From NCBI GenBank assembly GCA_964388665.1, contig CAYMBJ010000063.1:1-22836 (forward strand): 22,836 bases of DNA, written 5' to 3'. The position numbers and the translations under genes are program-made. Origin of the DNA: CALCCV01 sp964388665 (lineage in GTDB: Bacteria > Bdellovibrionota > Bdellovibrionia > Bdellovibrionales > Bdellovibrionaceae). Each line of letters begins with the position of its first letter. Within the stretch, counting starts at the first letter, position 1. Of this stretch, positions 7,120 to 14,653 are shown piece after piece. Below the pieces are notes generated by a model, which did no database searches, had not been told where the DNA came from, and was given only the letters and a program-made list of their open reading frames with translations.

Positions 7120-8714
7120 AAAGAACCTCTTTTGAAAATGAATTCATTCTTCTTGCGATTTTCAATGAGAACCTGATCGCTACGACGAGAAGCATCCACC
7201 ATGATGTTGGCTGTCGCTGGAATCGTGAGAGATTTTCCCGCCAGTAACAAAGACAACTCTGTTAGCGTGAGGGCTCCAGGCACATTGGTTGTTGCACGTT
7301 TAAATTTTTGCTCAAGACCATCATGATTTGTGAAGGTACCTTCTTTTTCGATAAAGGATTTGATGGGTATCTGATGGCTCACCGAGGGCACTGAGTCCAG
7401 TTCTGGAGCGCGAAAGGCACCTAGCCAAATCACTTGCTTGGCCTTAGCAAACTGCTTGATCTTATCGCTCAGGTCGCCAAAGGCATGGCCATTTTCAGGG
7501 CCGGCAACGACCAGAACCTTTACCTTGCCATCATTGAGTCGTTTTTCTAAATCACTCCACAAAGCCTGCACGCCATGCTTATCAAGAGTCTTGAGGAGTC
7601 CTTTGGTGTTTGGATTCTTATCGCCACGAATGAGAAGGCCATCAAATTGGTCAAAACTTTCTTTGTTATTGACCCAGTGGTAGATGTTTTTTGACTTAAA
7701 GTCGTTTGCAAAGGTGCCGACCAGGCTTTCATACTCTTCGTTGGTGTATTGACCCGTAAGGACCAAGCTTAGCTCCTCGGAGGGCGTGCCCTTTAAAAGT
7801 GTTGCCAGCTCCTTTGCCAGACTACCTGGGGCCTCTTGTTGCCAAGCTTCATCTGTGGCGCCTGAGCCGGAGGCCCGTTTCATTCCGGTAAGAAGGCGAT
7901 TTTCACGATTTAAAAATTTATAAATGTCACGACCCTCATCGCACATCCAATAGCCATTGACCTTTTCGTTGTGCACTGGTCGGACGCGAAAGAAACCTTC
8001 TTTGTTAAAATAAACCTTTACATTGCAACCTGTTGAGCAGCCATTGCAAATGGTGTCCGCATCCTTTAGATACCAAACTCGTTGGCGAAAGCGAAAATCC
8101 TTTGAAGTCAGCGCGCCGACTGGGCAAATATCCACCGTATTTAGGGAGTATTTGTTGTCCAGTAGCTTGCCATCATGGGTGCCAATTTCGCTGCGATCGC
8201 CGCGATTAAAAATTCCCAACTCTTCAGTTTTTGAAACCTCAGTGGTAAAGCGCACACAGCGTGAGCAAAGGATGCACCTCTCTGAATCGAGCACCACGGT
8301 GGGACCCAAGTCCACCACTTTGCGCTTTTTGACTTTTCGCTCAGCCATCTCAGGCGTGTACTTGCCAAACTCCATGTATTGCTCTTGCAGCCCGCACTCA
8401 CCGGCTTGGTCGCAGATGGGGCAATCGAGAGGATGATTGATCAGGTGAAAGTCCAAGCCCCATTTAACTGAGTCTTTAACCTTTTCAGAGACATTATTGA
8501 TCTTCATGCCATCAGTAATCACTGTGTTGCAGGCAATCTGTAAGCGCGGATTCCCTTCGATTTCAATCATGCACAGACGACAAACACCGGCTACACTCAG
8601 GCCAGGGTGCCAGCAGTAGTGTGCGATGCGCTCATTAGAGCCATACATGGCTTCAATGATCGTCGTTCCCTCTTTGACCTCGAGCTCTTTTCCGTTAATG
8701 GTGCATTTCAGCAT
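7116..8714 (-). CDS. nuoG: NADH-quinone oxidoreductase subunit G (short form)
   Basis: The product is the 532-residue large Fe-S subunit of the NADH-dehydrogenase module of complex I. Cluster ligands can be read in order: [2Fe-2S] C34, C45, C48, C62; HxxxC-type [4Fe-4S] H94, C98, C101, C107; [4Fe-4S] C147, C150, C153 with C197 in DICPVG; and a fourth set C223, C226, C230, C258 matching the N7 site. The molybdopterin-oxidoreductase-like C-terminal region is much reduced: E. coli NuoG is about 900 residues, and this protein has only about 270 after the N7 site. The ATG at 8714 lies 20 bases inside the end of nuoF and is preceded by AAGGGA. The stop overlaps the nuoI start by four bases. Confidence 0.95.
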   Translation of the reverse strand: MLKCTINGKELEVKEGTTIIEAMYGSNERIAHYCWHPGLSVAGVCRLCMIEIEGNPRLQIACNTVITDGMKINNVSEKVKDSVKWGLDFHLINHPLDCPICDQAGECGLQEQYMEFGKYTPEMAERKVKKRKVVDLGPTVVLDSERCILCSRCVRFTTEVSKTEELGIFNRGDRSEIGTHDGKLLDNKYSLNTVDICPVGALTSKDFRFRQRVWYLKDADTICNGCSTGCNVKVYFNKEGFFRVRPVHNEKVNGYWMCDEGRDIYKFLNRENRLLTGMKRASGSGATDEAWQQEAPGSLAKELATLLKGTPSEELSLVLTGQYTNEEYESLVGTFANDFKSKNIYHWVNNKESFDQFDGLLIRGDKNPNTKGLLKTLDKHGVQALWSDLEKRLNDGKVKVLVVAGPENGHAFGDLSDKIKQFAKAKQVIWLGAFRAPELDSVPSVSHQIPIKSFIEKEGTFTNHDGLEQKFKRATTNVPGALTLTELSLLLAGKSLTIPATANIMVDASRRSDQVLIENRKKNEFIFKRGSL

Positions 8715-9984
8715 ATCGTGTTCCCTTTACTTTGGATCTACCTTCTCGAACATAGTACTCAAACTCATCGCGAAACTTTTGTACAAAACTCAACACGGGC
8801 AGCGCTGCTGCATCTGAAAGTGCGCAGATGGTTCGCCCTTTCATGTTGTCAGCAACTTTAATCAAGAGATCAATGTCTTGCATGCGACCACGTCCCTCAA
8901 GAATGGAGTGAACAATTTTATTGAGCCAGCCCGTGCCCTCGCGACAAGGGGTGCATTGGCCGCAGCTTTCATGATGGTAAAAGTGCATCAGCACGCCCAG
9001 CATATCCACCATGCATTGAGCATCGTCCATGACGATGATGGCTCCTGAGCCAAGCATCGATCCCATCGCAGCCAAGTTTTCGTAATCCAGCGTAGCCCGC
9101 TCCGCCTCTTCGGCAGTGAGCACAGGCGCAGAGGAGCCGCCAGGAATGACGGCTTTTAGTTTACGTCCGGGCTTCATGCCGCCGCCCAATGTGTAAATCA
9201 TATCTTTGAGCGGGTAGGCGAGCGGAACTTCATAGTTCCCGGCTTTTACCACATTGCCACTCAACGAAAACAATTTGGTTCCAGGAGACTTTTCTGTACC
9301 AAATTTTTTATAAGCTTGTGCCCCATCCTTGATGATAGGGACAACTGCAGCCAAAGTTTCGACATTATTTACAATGGTTGGTTTTCGCAGATATCCCTGC
9401 ACAGCAGGGAAGGGCGGCTTTAGCTTGGGTTGACCCTTTTGACCTTCCAGAGAGGAGATCATACCGGTCTCCTCTCCGCAAATGTAAGCGCCAGCGCCTT
9501 TGTAAACATCCATATCGTGATCAAAGCCAGAGCCAAGAATGTTCTTACCTAAAAGCCCTGCGCTGTAGGCCTCTTGGAGGGCCGTTTCTATACAAGAGAT
9601 GGGATAATCGTACTCACCCCGAATATAAATGTAAGATTTTTTAGAGGAGATCGCAAAAGCAGAAATGATCATTCCTTCGATCAGTTGGTGAGGGGCTCGC
9701 TCCATCATCAGGCGATCTTTGTAGGTGCCAGGTTCGCCCTCATCTGCGTTGCAAAGCAAGTATCTGGGCTCATTGTTTTTTGGCAGAAAGCCCCACTTCA
9801 TGCCGGTCGGAAATCCTGCGCCGCCGCGACCACGAAGTCCAGAGGCCTTCACTTCGTCAATGATTTGCTGAGGCTGCATCTTTAATGCTTTCTGAAGCAC
9901 TTCGTAGCCGCCTTGCTTTTTGTAGCCCGTGAGGCTGCGATAATCATCAATGTGATAAAATTCAGTTAAGAGTTTTGTTTCCAT
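8695..9984 (-). CDS. nuoF: NADH-quinone oxidoreductase subunit F (NADH/FMN site)
   Basis: The product is the complex I subunit that binds NADH and FMN and the first [4Fe-4S] cluster (N3), about 429 residues, normal for the family. Visible motifs are the glycine-rich GLRGRGGAGFPTGMKWGF nucleotide/FMN segment near residue 50-65, DEGEPGTYKDR, GAGAYICGEETG, and the cluster ligands ESCGQCTPCREG (three Cys) with the fourth Cys in GRTICALSDAA. I chose ATG 9984 because AAGGAA sits 10 bases before it. An in-frame GTG at 10005 overlapping the nuoE stop would add seven residues but has no ribosome site. It lies between nuoE (17-base gap) and nuoG (20-base overlap). Confidence 0.96.
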   Translation of the reverse strand: METKLLTEFYHIDDYRSLTGYKKQGGYEVLQKALKMQPQQIIDEVKASGLRGRGGAGFPTGMKWGFLPKNNEPRYLLCNADEGEPGTYKDRLMMERAPHQLIEGMIISAFAISSKKSYIYIRGEYDYPISCIETALQEAYSAGLLGKNILGSGFDHDMDVYKGAGAYICGEETGMISSLEGQKGQPKLKPPFPAVQGYLRKPTIVNNVETLAAVVPIIKDGAQAYKKFGTEKSPGTKLFSLSGNVVKAGNYEVPLAYPLKDMIYTLGGGMKPGRKLKAVIPGGSSAPVLTAEEAERATLDYENLAAMGSMLGSGAIIVMDDAQCMVDMLGVLMHFYHHESCGQCTPCREGTGWLNKIVHSILEGRGRMQDIDLLIKVADNMKGRTICALSDAAALPVLSFVQKFRDEFEYYVREGRSKVKGTRYAEMHH

Positions 9985-10001
9985 GTTTGTTTGATTCCTT
10001 A

Positions 10002-10475
10002 TCACTTCAGATTGCGGAGAATGTTCATCGCGGACTCAGGCGAAAGATTCTCGTAATAGCGATCATTAATTTGCATCATAGGAGCTGTGCCACAAGAGCC
10101 AAGGCACTCCACACGCGATACCGTAAAGCGCCCATCGTTGGTCATTTGCTCAGGCTTTACGGCCAGCTCTTTGCACACATGATGTGCCAACTCTCGCGAA
10201 CCATTTAAAGCACAGGAGACATTGGTGCAAATTTGCACATGGTATTTGCCCACCTTCTTTTGATTGAACATGGTGTAAAACTTAAAAACTTCATCGATGC
10301 GCGATTCTGGAATTTCCATGACCGTTGCAAGATGAGATACCACGTCGGGGCTGATCCAGCCTTCATTTTCCTTTTGGGCAATGTACAGGGCGGGGATGAT
10401 GGCTGATTCTTTCTGCTCATAGCGAACCAGTTCTTTTTTGACTTGATTGAGTCCCTCTGGAGACAACTGAAACAT
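10002..10475 (-). CDS. nuoE: NADH-quinone oxidoreductase subunit E
   Basis: The product is the 157-residue thioredoxin-fold subunit that carries the N1a [2Fe-2S] cluster and pairs with NuoF in the NADH-input module. The four ligands are C83 and C88 (CTNVSC) and C124 and C128 (CLGSCG). The N-terminal helical part (IIPALYIAQKENEGWISPDVV) is typical of the family. A clear GAGGAG ribosome site (minus strand, 10486-10491) lies 10 bases before the ATG. The gene follows nuoCD after 20 bases. Confidence 0.96.
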   Translation of the reverse strand: MFQLSPEGLNQVKKELVRYEQKESAIIPALYIAQKENEGWISPDVVSHLATVMEIPESRIDEVFKFYTMFNQKKVGKYHVQICTNVSCALNGSRELAHHVCKELAVKPEQMTNDGRFTVSRVECLGSCGTAPMMQINDRYYENLSPESAMNILRNLK

Positions 10476-10495
10476 TTTATCTTTTCTCCTCTTTA

Positions 10496-12178
10496 TTACC
10501 TGTCAAGCTCGCCAGCAATTAGGTTCATCGACGCGATGGTGGCGATGGCATCTGCAATCATTGATCCTTTAACGACCTGGTTAAAGGACTGATAAATGGC
10601 AAAACAAGGCGGTCGCACCTTGAGGCGGTAGGGATTTGCCGAACCGTCACTCACCAAATAAAATCCCAACTCTCCATTTGCAGCTTCAGTGGCGTCATAG
10701 GTTTCGCCAACTGGTGGTCGCAGACCCTTAATGATCAACATAAAGTGATTCATAAGGCCTTCAATATTGCCGTACACATCTTTCTTTTCGGGAAGCACGA
10801 TCCCTTTGTCGCGAATCGTATAGTCACCGCTTGGTACATTCTTGCAAACCTGCTCGATAATACGAATTGATTGGCGCATCTCCTCGATGCGCACCAAGTA
10901 GCGATCAAAAATGTCTCCGGCCGTGCCCACTGGAATGTCAAAATTGAGATTCTCATAGCCATAGTATGGAGTGGTCTTACGCAAATCCAAGTTCACGCCA
11001 GACGCTCTCAACATAGGCCCCGTATAGCCCCATTCAATGGCATCCTTTGCGGAAACTGGGCAAACACCTTGGGTGCGTTTAACAAAAATTTTATTATCGA
11101 GCATGAGGCGAGAGATTTCATCCACCTGCACGCGCATCTCTTTGCAAAAGAACAAGACTTCGTCAAACCAACCTTCCGGAGCATCTTGCGCCATGCCACC
11201 AACGCGAGTCATGGCTACGGTCAAGCGTGCACCACAAAGTCGCTCAAAAAGTGTGTAGACCTTTTCGCGAAAAGTGAAGAGATGAAAGAAGCTCGTTAGA
11301 GCACCAAGATCCACACCACCTGTACCGACGGCGATGATGTGATCGATGATCCGCGAAAGCTCGGCCAAAATCACGCGCATGGCCTGTGCCCGCGGCGGAA
11401 TCTCAACTCCCAATAATTTTTCCACTGTCTTGCAGTAGCCAATGTTGTTCATGGGCGCAGAACAGTAGTTGAGGCGATCCGTATAGGGAATCACCTGATT
11501 GTAGGGATGAGTTTCTGCCATTTTCTCGAAGCAGCGGTGCAAATAACCAATTTCGGGTTGGGCGCGGCGAATGGTTTCGCCGTCCAGCTCCATCATCACC
11601 CTGAGCGTTCCATGCATAGCAGGATGAGAGGGGCCAATATTGATGGGAACCAAGCTTTCGTCCAAAACATCGCCGCGCACGCCGTCTTCATTGTCAAAAT
11701 GAATGGGCAGAGGTGCGTCGCAGTGCTGTTGACGATCAGCTTCATAATCCTTGCGCAGTGGATGGCCAACAAATTGATGATGTGTCAGGATTCTTCGCAG
11801 ATTCATGTGACCAGTAAAGACGATGCCAAACATGTCGTAGGCTTCGCGCTCAAACCAGTCCGCCGATTTCCAAACCTTGGTTGCCGTTTCGATCTCTTCG
11901 CCTTCGCCAAGATGTGCTTTCAAGCGCAGTCTCGACCCGTCTTTAGAAGAGAACAAATGGTAAACCACATCAAAACGCTTTTCGCGGTCAGGATGATCAA
12001 CCCCGCACACATCCATTAAGAAGTCGAAACTTCCTGTGCTCTTTAGATGTCGTAGCAAAGGTACGATTTCGCCTTTGGGCAATTCGACAATGTCATCGCC
12101 AACGGAGTGAATAAATTTAAAGTCTTTAATATTAAATTTGCCGACGAGGTCTTGTTTTATAGATTCAAGCTTTGTCAT
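10496..12178 (-). CDS. nuoCD: Fused NADH-quinone oxidoreductase subunits C and D
   Basis: The product is a 560-residue fusion of the 30-kDa (NuoC) and 49-kDa (NuoD) subunits. The NuoC part covers about 1-150 and contains WFEREAYDMFGIVFTGH (109-124) and LRRIL. A linker at about 150-178 leads to the NuoD part, which begins near LVPINIGPSHPAMHG (176-190) and continues with GYLHRCFEKMAE, PYTDRLNYC and the C-terminal SMNLIAGELDR. The NuoD His/Asp residues lining the quinone pocket are in the SHPAMHG region. The fusion is known from enterobacteria and some other lineages, but in many bacteria nuoC and nuoD are separate. The ATG lies 14 bases inside the end of nuoB, with only a weak GGAA site, suggesting translational coupling. 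Confidence 0.96.
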   Translation of the reverse strand: MTKLESIKQDLVGKFNIKDFKFIHSVGDDIVELPKGEIVPLLRHLKSTGSFDFLMDVCGVDHPDREKRFDVVYHLFSSKDGSRLRLKAHLGEGEEIETATKVWKSADWFEREAYDMFGIVFTGHMNLRRILTHHQFVGHPLRKDYEADRQQHCDAPLPIHFDNEDGVRGDVLDESLVPINIGPSHPAMHGTLRVMMELDGETIRRAQPEIGYLHRCFEKMAETHPYNQVIPYTDRLNYCSAPMNNIGYCKTVEKLLGVEIPPRAQAMRVILAELSRIIDHIIAVGTGGVDLGALTSFFHLFTFREKVYTLFERLCGARLTVAMTRVGGMAQDAPEGWFDEVLFFCKEMRVQVDEISRLMLDNKIFVKRTQGVCPVSAKDAIEWGYTGPMLRASGVNLDLRKTTPYYGYENLNFDIPVGTAGDIFDRYLVRIEEMRQSIRIIEQVCKNVPSGDYTIRDKGIVLPEKKDVYGNIEGLMNHFMLIIKGLRPPVGETYDATEAANGELGFYLVSDGSANPYRLKVRPPCFAIYQSFNQVVKGSMIADAIATIASMNLIAGELDR

Positions 12179-12770
12179 ATGGTGATTTCCAATTTTCTTT
12201 CCAAGGCCGAGGTTGATTGGTTGCGATCATTTTTTGTAGCAACATGACTCCATCGAGAACCGCCTCAGGTGTGGGGGGGCAGCCCGGAACATAGACATCA
12301 ACGGGGATGACCTTATCGGCACCTTGCAGAACATGATAAGCACGATAAAAGCCACCGCTGCTGGCGCAAGCGCCCATTGACAACACATACTTTGGTTCCA
12401 GCATTTGCTGGTAAATTCTCACGAGCACGGGGCCCATCTTTTCGGTGATGGTGCCTGCAACCAAAAGCAAATCTGATTGGCGTGGCGAAAAGCGCACGAC
12501 CTCTGCACCAAATCTGGCCAGATCATAGCGTGGTCCCATGACCGACATAAGTTCAATTCCGCAGCAAGCAGTTCCATAAGGCAAAGGCCAGAGCGCATTT
12601 TTTCGTCCCCAAGCAACAACAGCGTCGAGGCGCGAAGTCATGGCATAGGACTGGCTGAGGTCCTCTAGTGATTGATCGACTCCTGATTTGCCTCGGCCTT
12701 GGATTCCTTGTTCAGGATAAAGACCGGCAAAACCAGTGCCTGGCGTTGGTGATGATGAAAAGGATTCCAT
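12165..12770 (-). CDS. nuoB: NADH-quinone oxidoreductase subunit B
   Basis: The product is the 201-residue PSST-type subunit that holds cluster N2, the last electron donor to quinone. Ligands are intact: the tandem C69-C70 in GTACCGIE, C134 in SMGACASSGG and C164 in VPGCPPTPE. The first ~40 residues are Gly/Ser/Pro-rich and are an extension before the conserved core (LDAVVAWGRKNALWPLPYG). A purine-rich AGGGGG ribosome site lies just before the ATG. It is the first gene of the operon; nuoA, which normally precedes nuoB, is not here. The next gene upstream is a divergent protease. Confidence 0.96.
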   Translation of the reverse strand: MESFSSSPTPGTGFAGLYPEQGIQGRGKSGVDQSLEDLSQSYAMTSRLDAVVAWGRKNALWPLPYGTACCGIELMSVMGPRYDLARFGAEVVRFSPRQSDLLLVAGTITEKMGPVLVRIYQQMLEPKYVLSMGACASSGGFYRAYHVLQGADKVIPVDVYVPGCPPTPEAVLDGVMLLQKMIATNQPRPWKENWKSPYDKA

Positions 12771-12822
12771 GATTTGCCCCCTAAATATCCTTTGAACAAG
12801 AGCGTCGATTCATTTGCTTTTC

Positions 12823-12851
12823 AATTTATCGAATAATGTGCGTTAAGACAA
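12823..12851 (-). promoter_or_regulatory. Candidate promoter of the nuo operon
   Basis: On the minus strand, TTGTCT (12851-12846) and TAAATT (12828-12823) are separated by 17 bases. Each matches four of six consensus positions. The TAAATT is about 53 bases before the nuoB ATG. This is the best sigma-70-like candidate seen. Confidence 0.45.
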
Positions 12852-12869
12852 TCATATTGAAACCTTATT

Positions 12870-12909
12870 GCAAATCAATAAGAGATTTGCTTGGGTTTGC
12901 AACGCAAAC
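12870..12909. repeat. Tandem GCAAA-type inverted repeats in the nuoB/protease gap
   Basis: Two adjacent inverted repeats share one core. GCAAATC (12870-12876) pairs with GATTTGC (12884-12890). GTTTGC (12895-12900) pairs with GCAAAC (12904-12909). They lie just upstream of the candidate nuo -35 box and well upstream of the protease gene. Further TTTGC copies occur at 12771-12777, 12812-12817 and 12959-12963. Confidence 0.55.
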
Positions 12910-12939
12910 GCTTCCTCAGCTGCGAAAACAGAGATCTTT

Positions 12940-12989
12940 ACTGGTGAACCAGTTTTCATTTGCAATCTTCAGCGGCTTTTTTCTATGAT
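12940..12989 (+). promoter_or_regulatory. Candidate promoter and operator of the S8 protease gene
   Basis: TTGCAA (12960-12965) and TATGAT (12984-12989) with an 18-base spacer form a plausible sigma-70-type promoter about 42 bases before the ATG. Just upstream is a near-palindrome ACTGGT (12940-12945) GA ACCAGT (12948-12953), placed where an activator or repressor could bind. Confidence 0.45.
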
Positions 12990-13030
12990 TTCGCAGCAGA
13001 GATGGAATTTTTTAAACCCAAGGAGGGAAT

Positions 13031-14599
13031 ATGAAACGCTTAAAAATTATGAATATTCGGCGCTTGGCGCTGCTAGGTGCTTGTTTCGGTCTGAGTTTGG
13101 CAACCAGTGCAATGGCAACTGGTCAACTTGCTGGCACAAAATCTCAATGGTCCAACCAAAAGCAAATGCCACCAGGCTCAGTGGATTTGCTAGTGAAACT
13201 CAAGTCGAGTCACAATCTTCAGAGTCTTGACCATCAGATTGCCCGACGACTCAACAACCCGTCACTGCTGAGGGTCGGTACTCAGGTGGCTTCGCTGCAA
13301 TCTATCACTCCTGATTGGGTGCAAGTGAAGGGAGTTGGTGATGTAAAGGCTGAGCTGATGAAAATGGAGGCGGTGGCATATGTACAGCCCAACTTTAGGC
13401 TAAAGACTTTTGAGAATCCCAATTTGGTCAATTTGATGAGTAAATCTCGAGTGAGCGATACTGAGGACTATCGTCCTTTGGCATTGTTGCCTGATAATCC
13501 CACAATTCCTGATGAGCCTGTGGCCACAAGCGGTTTGGATCCACTTCTGATCAAACAGTGGGGCATGAAAGACAATGGCGTGGAAAAAGCTTGGACAATT
13601 GAAATGGGCTCTCCAGAGATGGTGGTCGCTGTTATCGATACGGGCGTGGACTACACCCATGAGGATCTTTTGCCCAATCTTTGGCGCAATCTCGGCGAGT
13701 CAGGGTTGGATGCGGATGGAAATAGTCGAGCCACCAATGGCAAGGATGATGACAACAATGGCTTCGTGGATGATGTGATTGGATGGGATTTCGCTTCTAA
13801 TGACAATCGTCCTTATGATTTGGCGTCGATGTCTCCCGCTGACATTATCAATGGTACAAATCCTGGGCACGGCACCCATTGCGCGGGCAATGTGGCCGCG
13901 CGCGGTGAAAATGGCAAAGGCATCGCGGGCGTGGCGCCGAATGTGCGAGTCATGTCTTTGCGATTTATCACAGAAAAGGGATATGGCACCACTGCTGATG
14001 CGGTGAAGGCCATTCACTATGCTGTTGATAATGGCGCGCGAATTCTTTCAAACTCATGGGGCGGCGAAGGCAATCCCAATGACAGTGGCGATCAAGAGAA
14101 TCGCGCCATGAAAGAGGCTGTGGAGTATTCTGAAGCCAAGGGCGTTTTGTTTGTCGTGGCTGCAGGAAATGGCCGCAAAGGTAGAGGCTTCGACATGGAC
14201 CGAGATTCTAAACCAGTGCTACCGGCAGCCTACGACTACGAAAGTATTTTGTCGGTGGCTGCCCTTGATGTGAATCAAAAATTGGGTGTATTTTCGAATT
14301 GGGGATTAAAGACGGTCGACATTGGTGCTCCTGGAGTGAATATCTTCTCCACGATGGTGCAACAGAACTATTCCAATGTGGTGCTTGATCACCTTGGCAT
14401 CAAGGCAAATTGGGATGGAACTTCAATGGCAACCCCCCATGTGGCAGGTGCTGCTGCCTTGTATTGGTCAAAGCATCCCAATAAGACTTGGCAAGAGGTG
14501 AAGGCCGCCATTATGAAAACTGCGGTTGCTCTGGATTCTTTAAAAGGGAAAACGGTATCTGGCGGAAAGCTCAATGTCGAAAACCTTTTGAATGATTAG
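13031..14599 (+). CDS. Secreted subtilisin-family (S8) serine protease
   Basis: The product is a 522-residue exported protease. A signal peptide (LGACFGLSLATSAMA) probably cleaves after residue 29. Residues about 45-130 look like an inhibitor/foldase propeptide (VDLLVKLKSS ... VKAELMKMEAVAYVQPNF). The catalytic domain runs from about 175 to 520 with the full triad: D203 in AVIDTGVDYTH, H280 in GHGTHCAGNVAA and S465 in DGTSMATPHVAG. The oxyanion Asn is N380 in VVAAGN. A Asp/Asn-rich DGNSRATNGKDDDNNGFVDD stretch near 229-248 may bind calcium. The AAGGAGGGAAT site directly before the ATG is strong. It is the first gene of a plus-strand run and the likely partner transcript of the membrane protein 54 bases downstream. 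Confidence 0.95.
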   Translation: MKRLKIMNIRRLALLGACFGLSLATSAMATGQLAGTKSQWSNQKQMPPGSVDLLVKLKSSHNLQSLDHQIARRLNNPSLLRVGTQVASLQSITPDWVQVKGVGDVKAELMKMEAVAYVQPNFRLKTFENPNLVNLMSKSRVSDTEDYRPLALLPDNPTIPDEPVATSGLDPLLIKQWGMKDNGVEKAWTIEMGSPEMVVAVIDTGVDYTHEDLLPNLWRNLGESGLDADGNSRATNGKDDDNNGFVDDVIGWDFASNDNRPYDLASMSPADIINGTNPGHGTHCAGNVAARGENGKGIAGVAPNVRVMSLRFITEKGYGTTADAVKAIHYAVDNGARILSNSWGGEGNPNDSGDQENRAMKEAVEYSEAKGVLFVVAAGNGRKGRGFDMDRDSKPVLPAAYDYESILSVAALDVNQKLGVFSNWGLKTVDIGAPGVNIFSTMVQQNYSNVVLDHLGIKANWDGTSMATPHVAGAAALYWSKHPNKTWQEVKAAIMKTAVALDSLKGKTVSGGKLNVENLLND

Positions 14600-14653
14600 T
14601 GATTGGTCATCAGTGAACAATAGCATCCATGCTGAAGGTTAAAGGAGTTCTCT

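Noticed and set aside
8023..8436. 137-codon open frame antisense to nuoG
   Set aside because: The sense strand carries all the Fe-S ligands of NuoG; this is a shadow.
11507..12019. 170-codon open frame antisense to nuoCD
   Set aside because: It mirrors the strongly conserved NuoC/NuoD coding sequence and shows no protein-like features.
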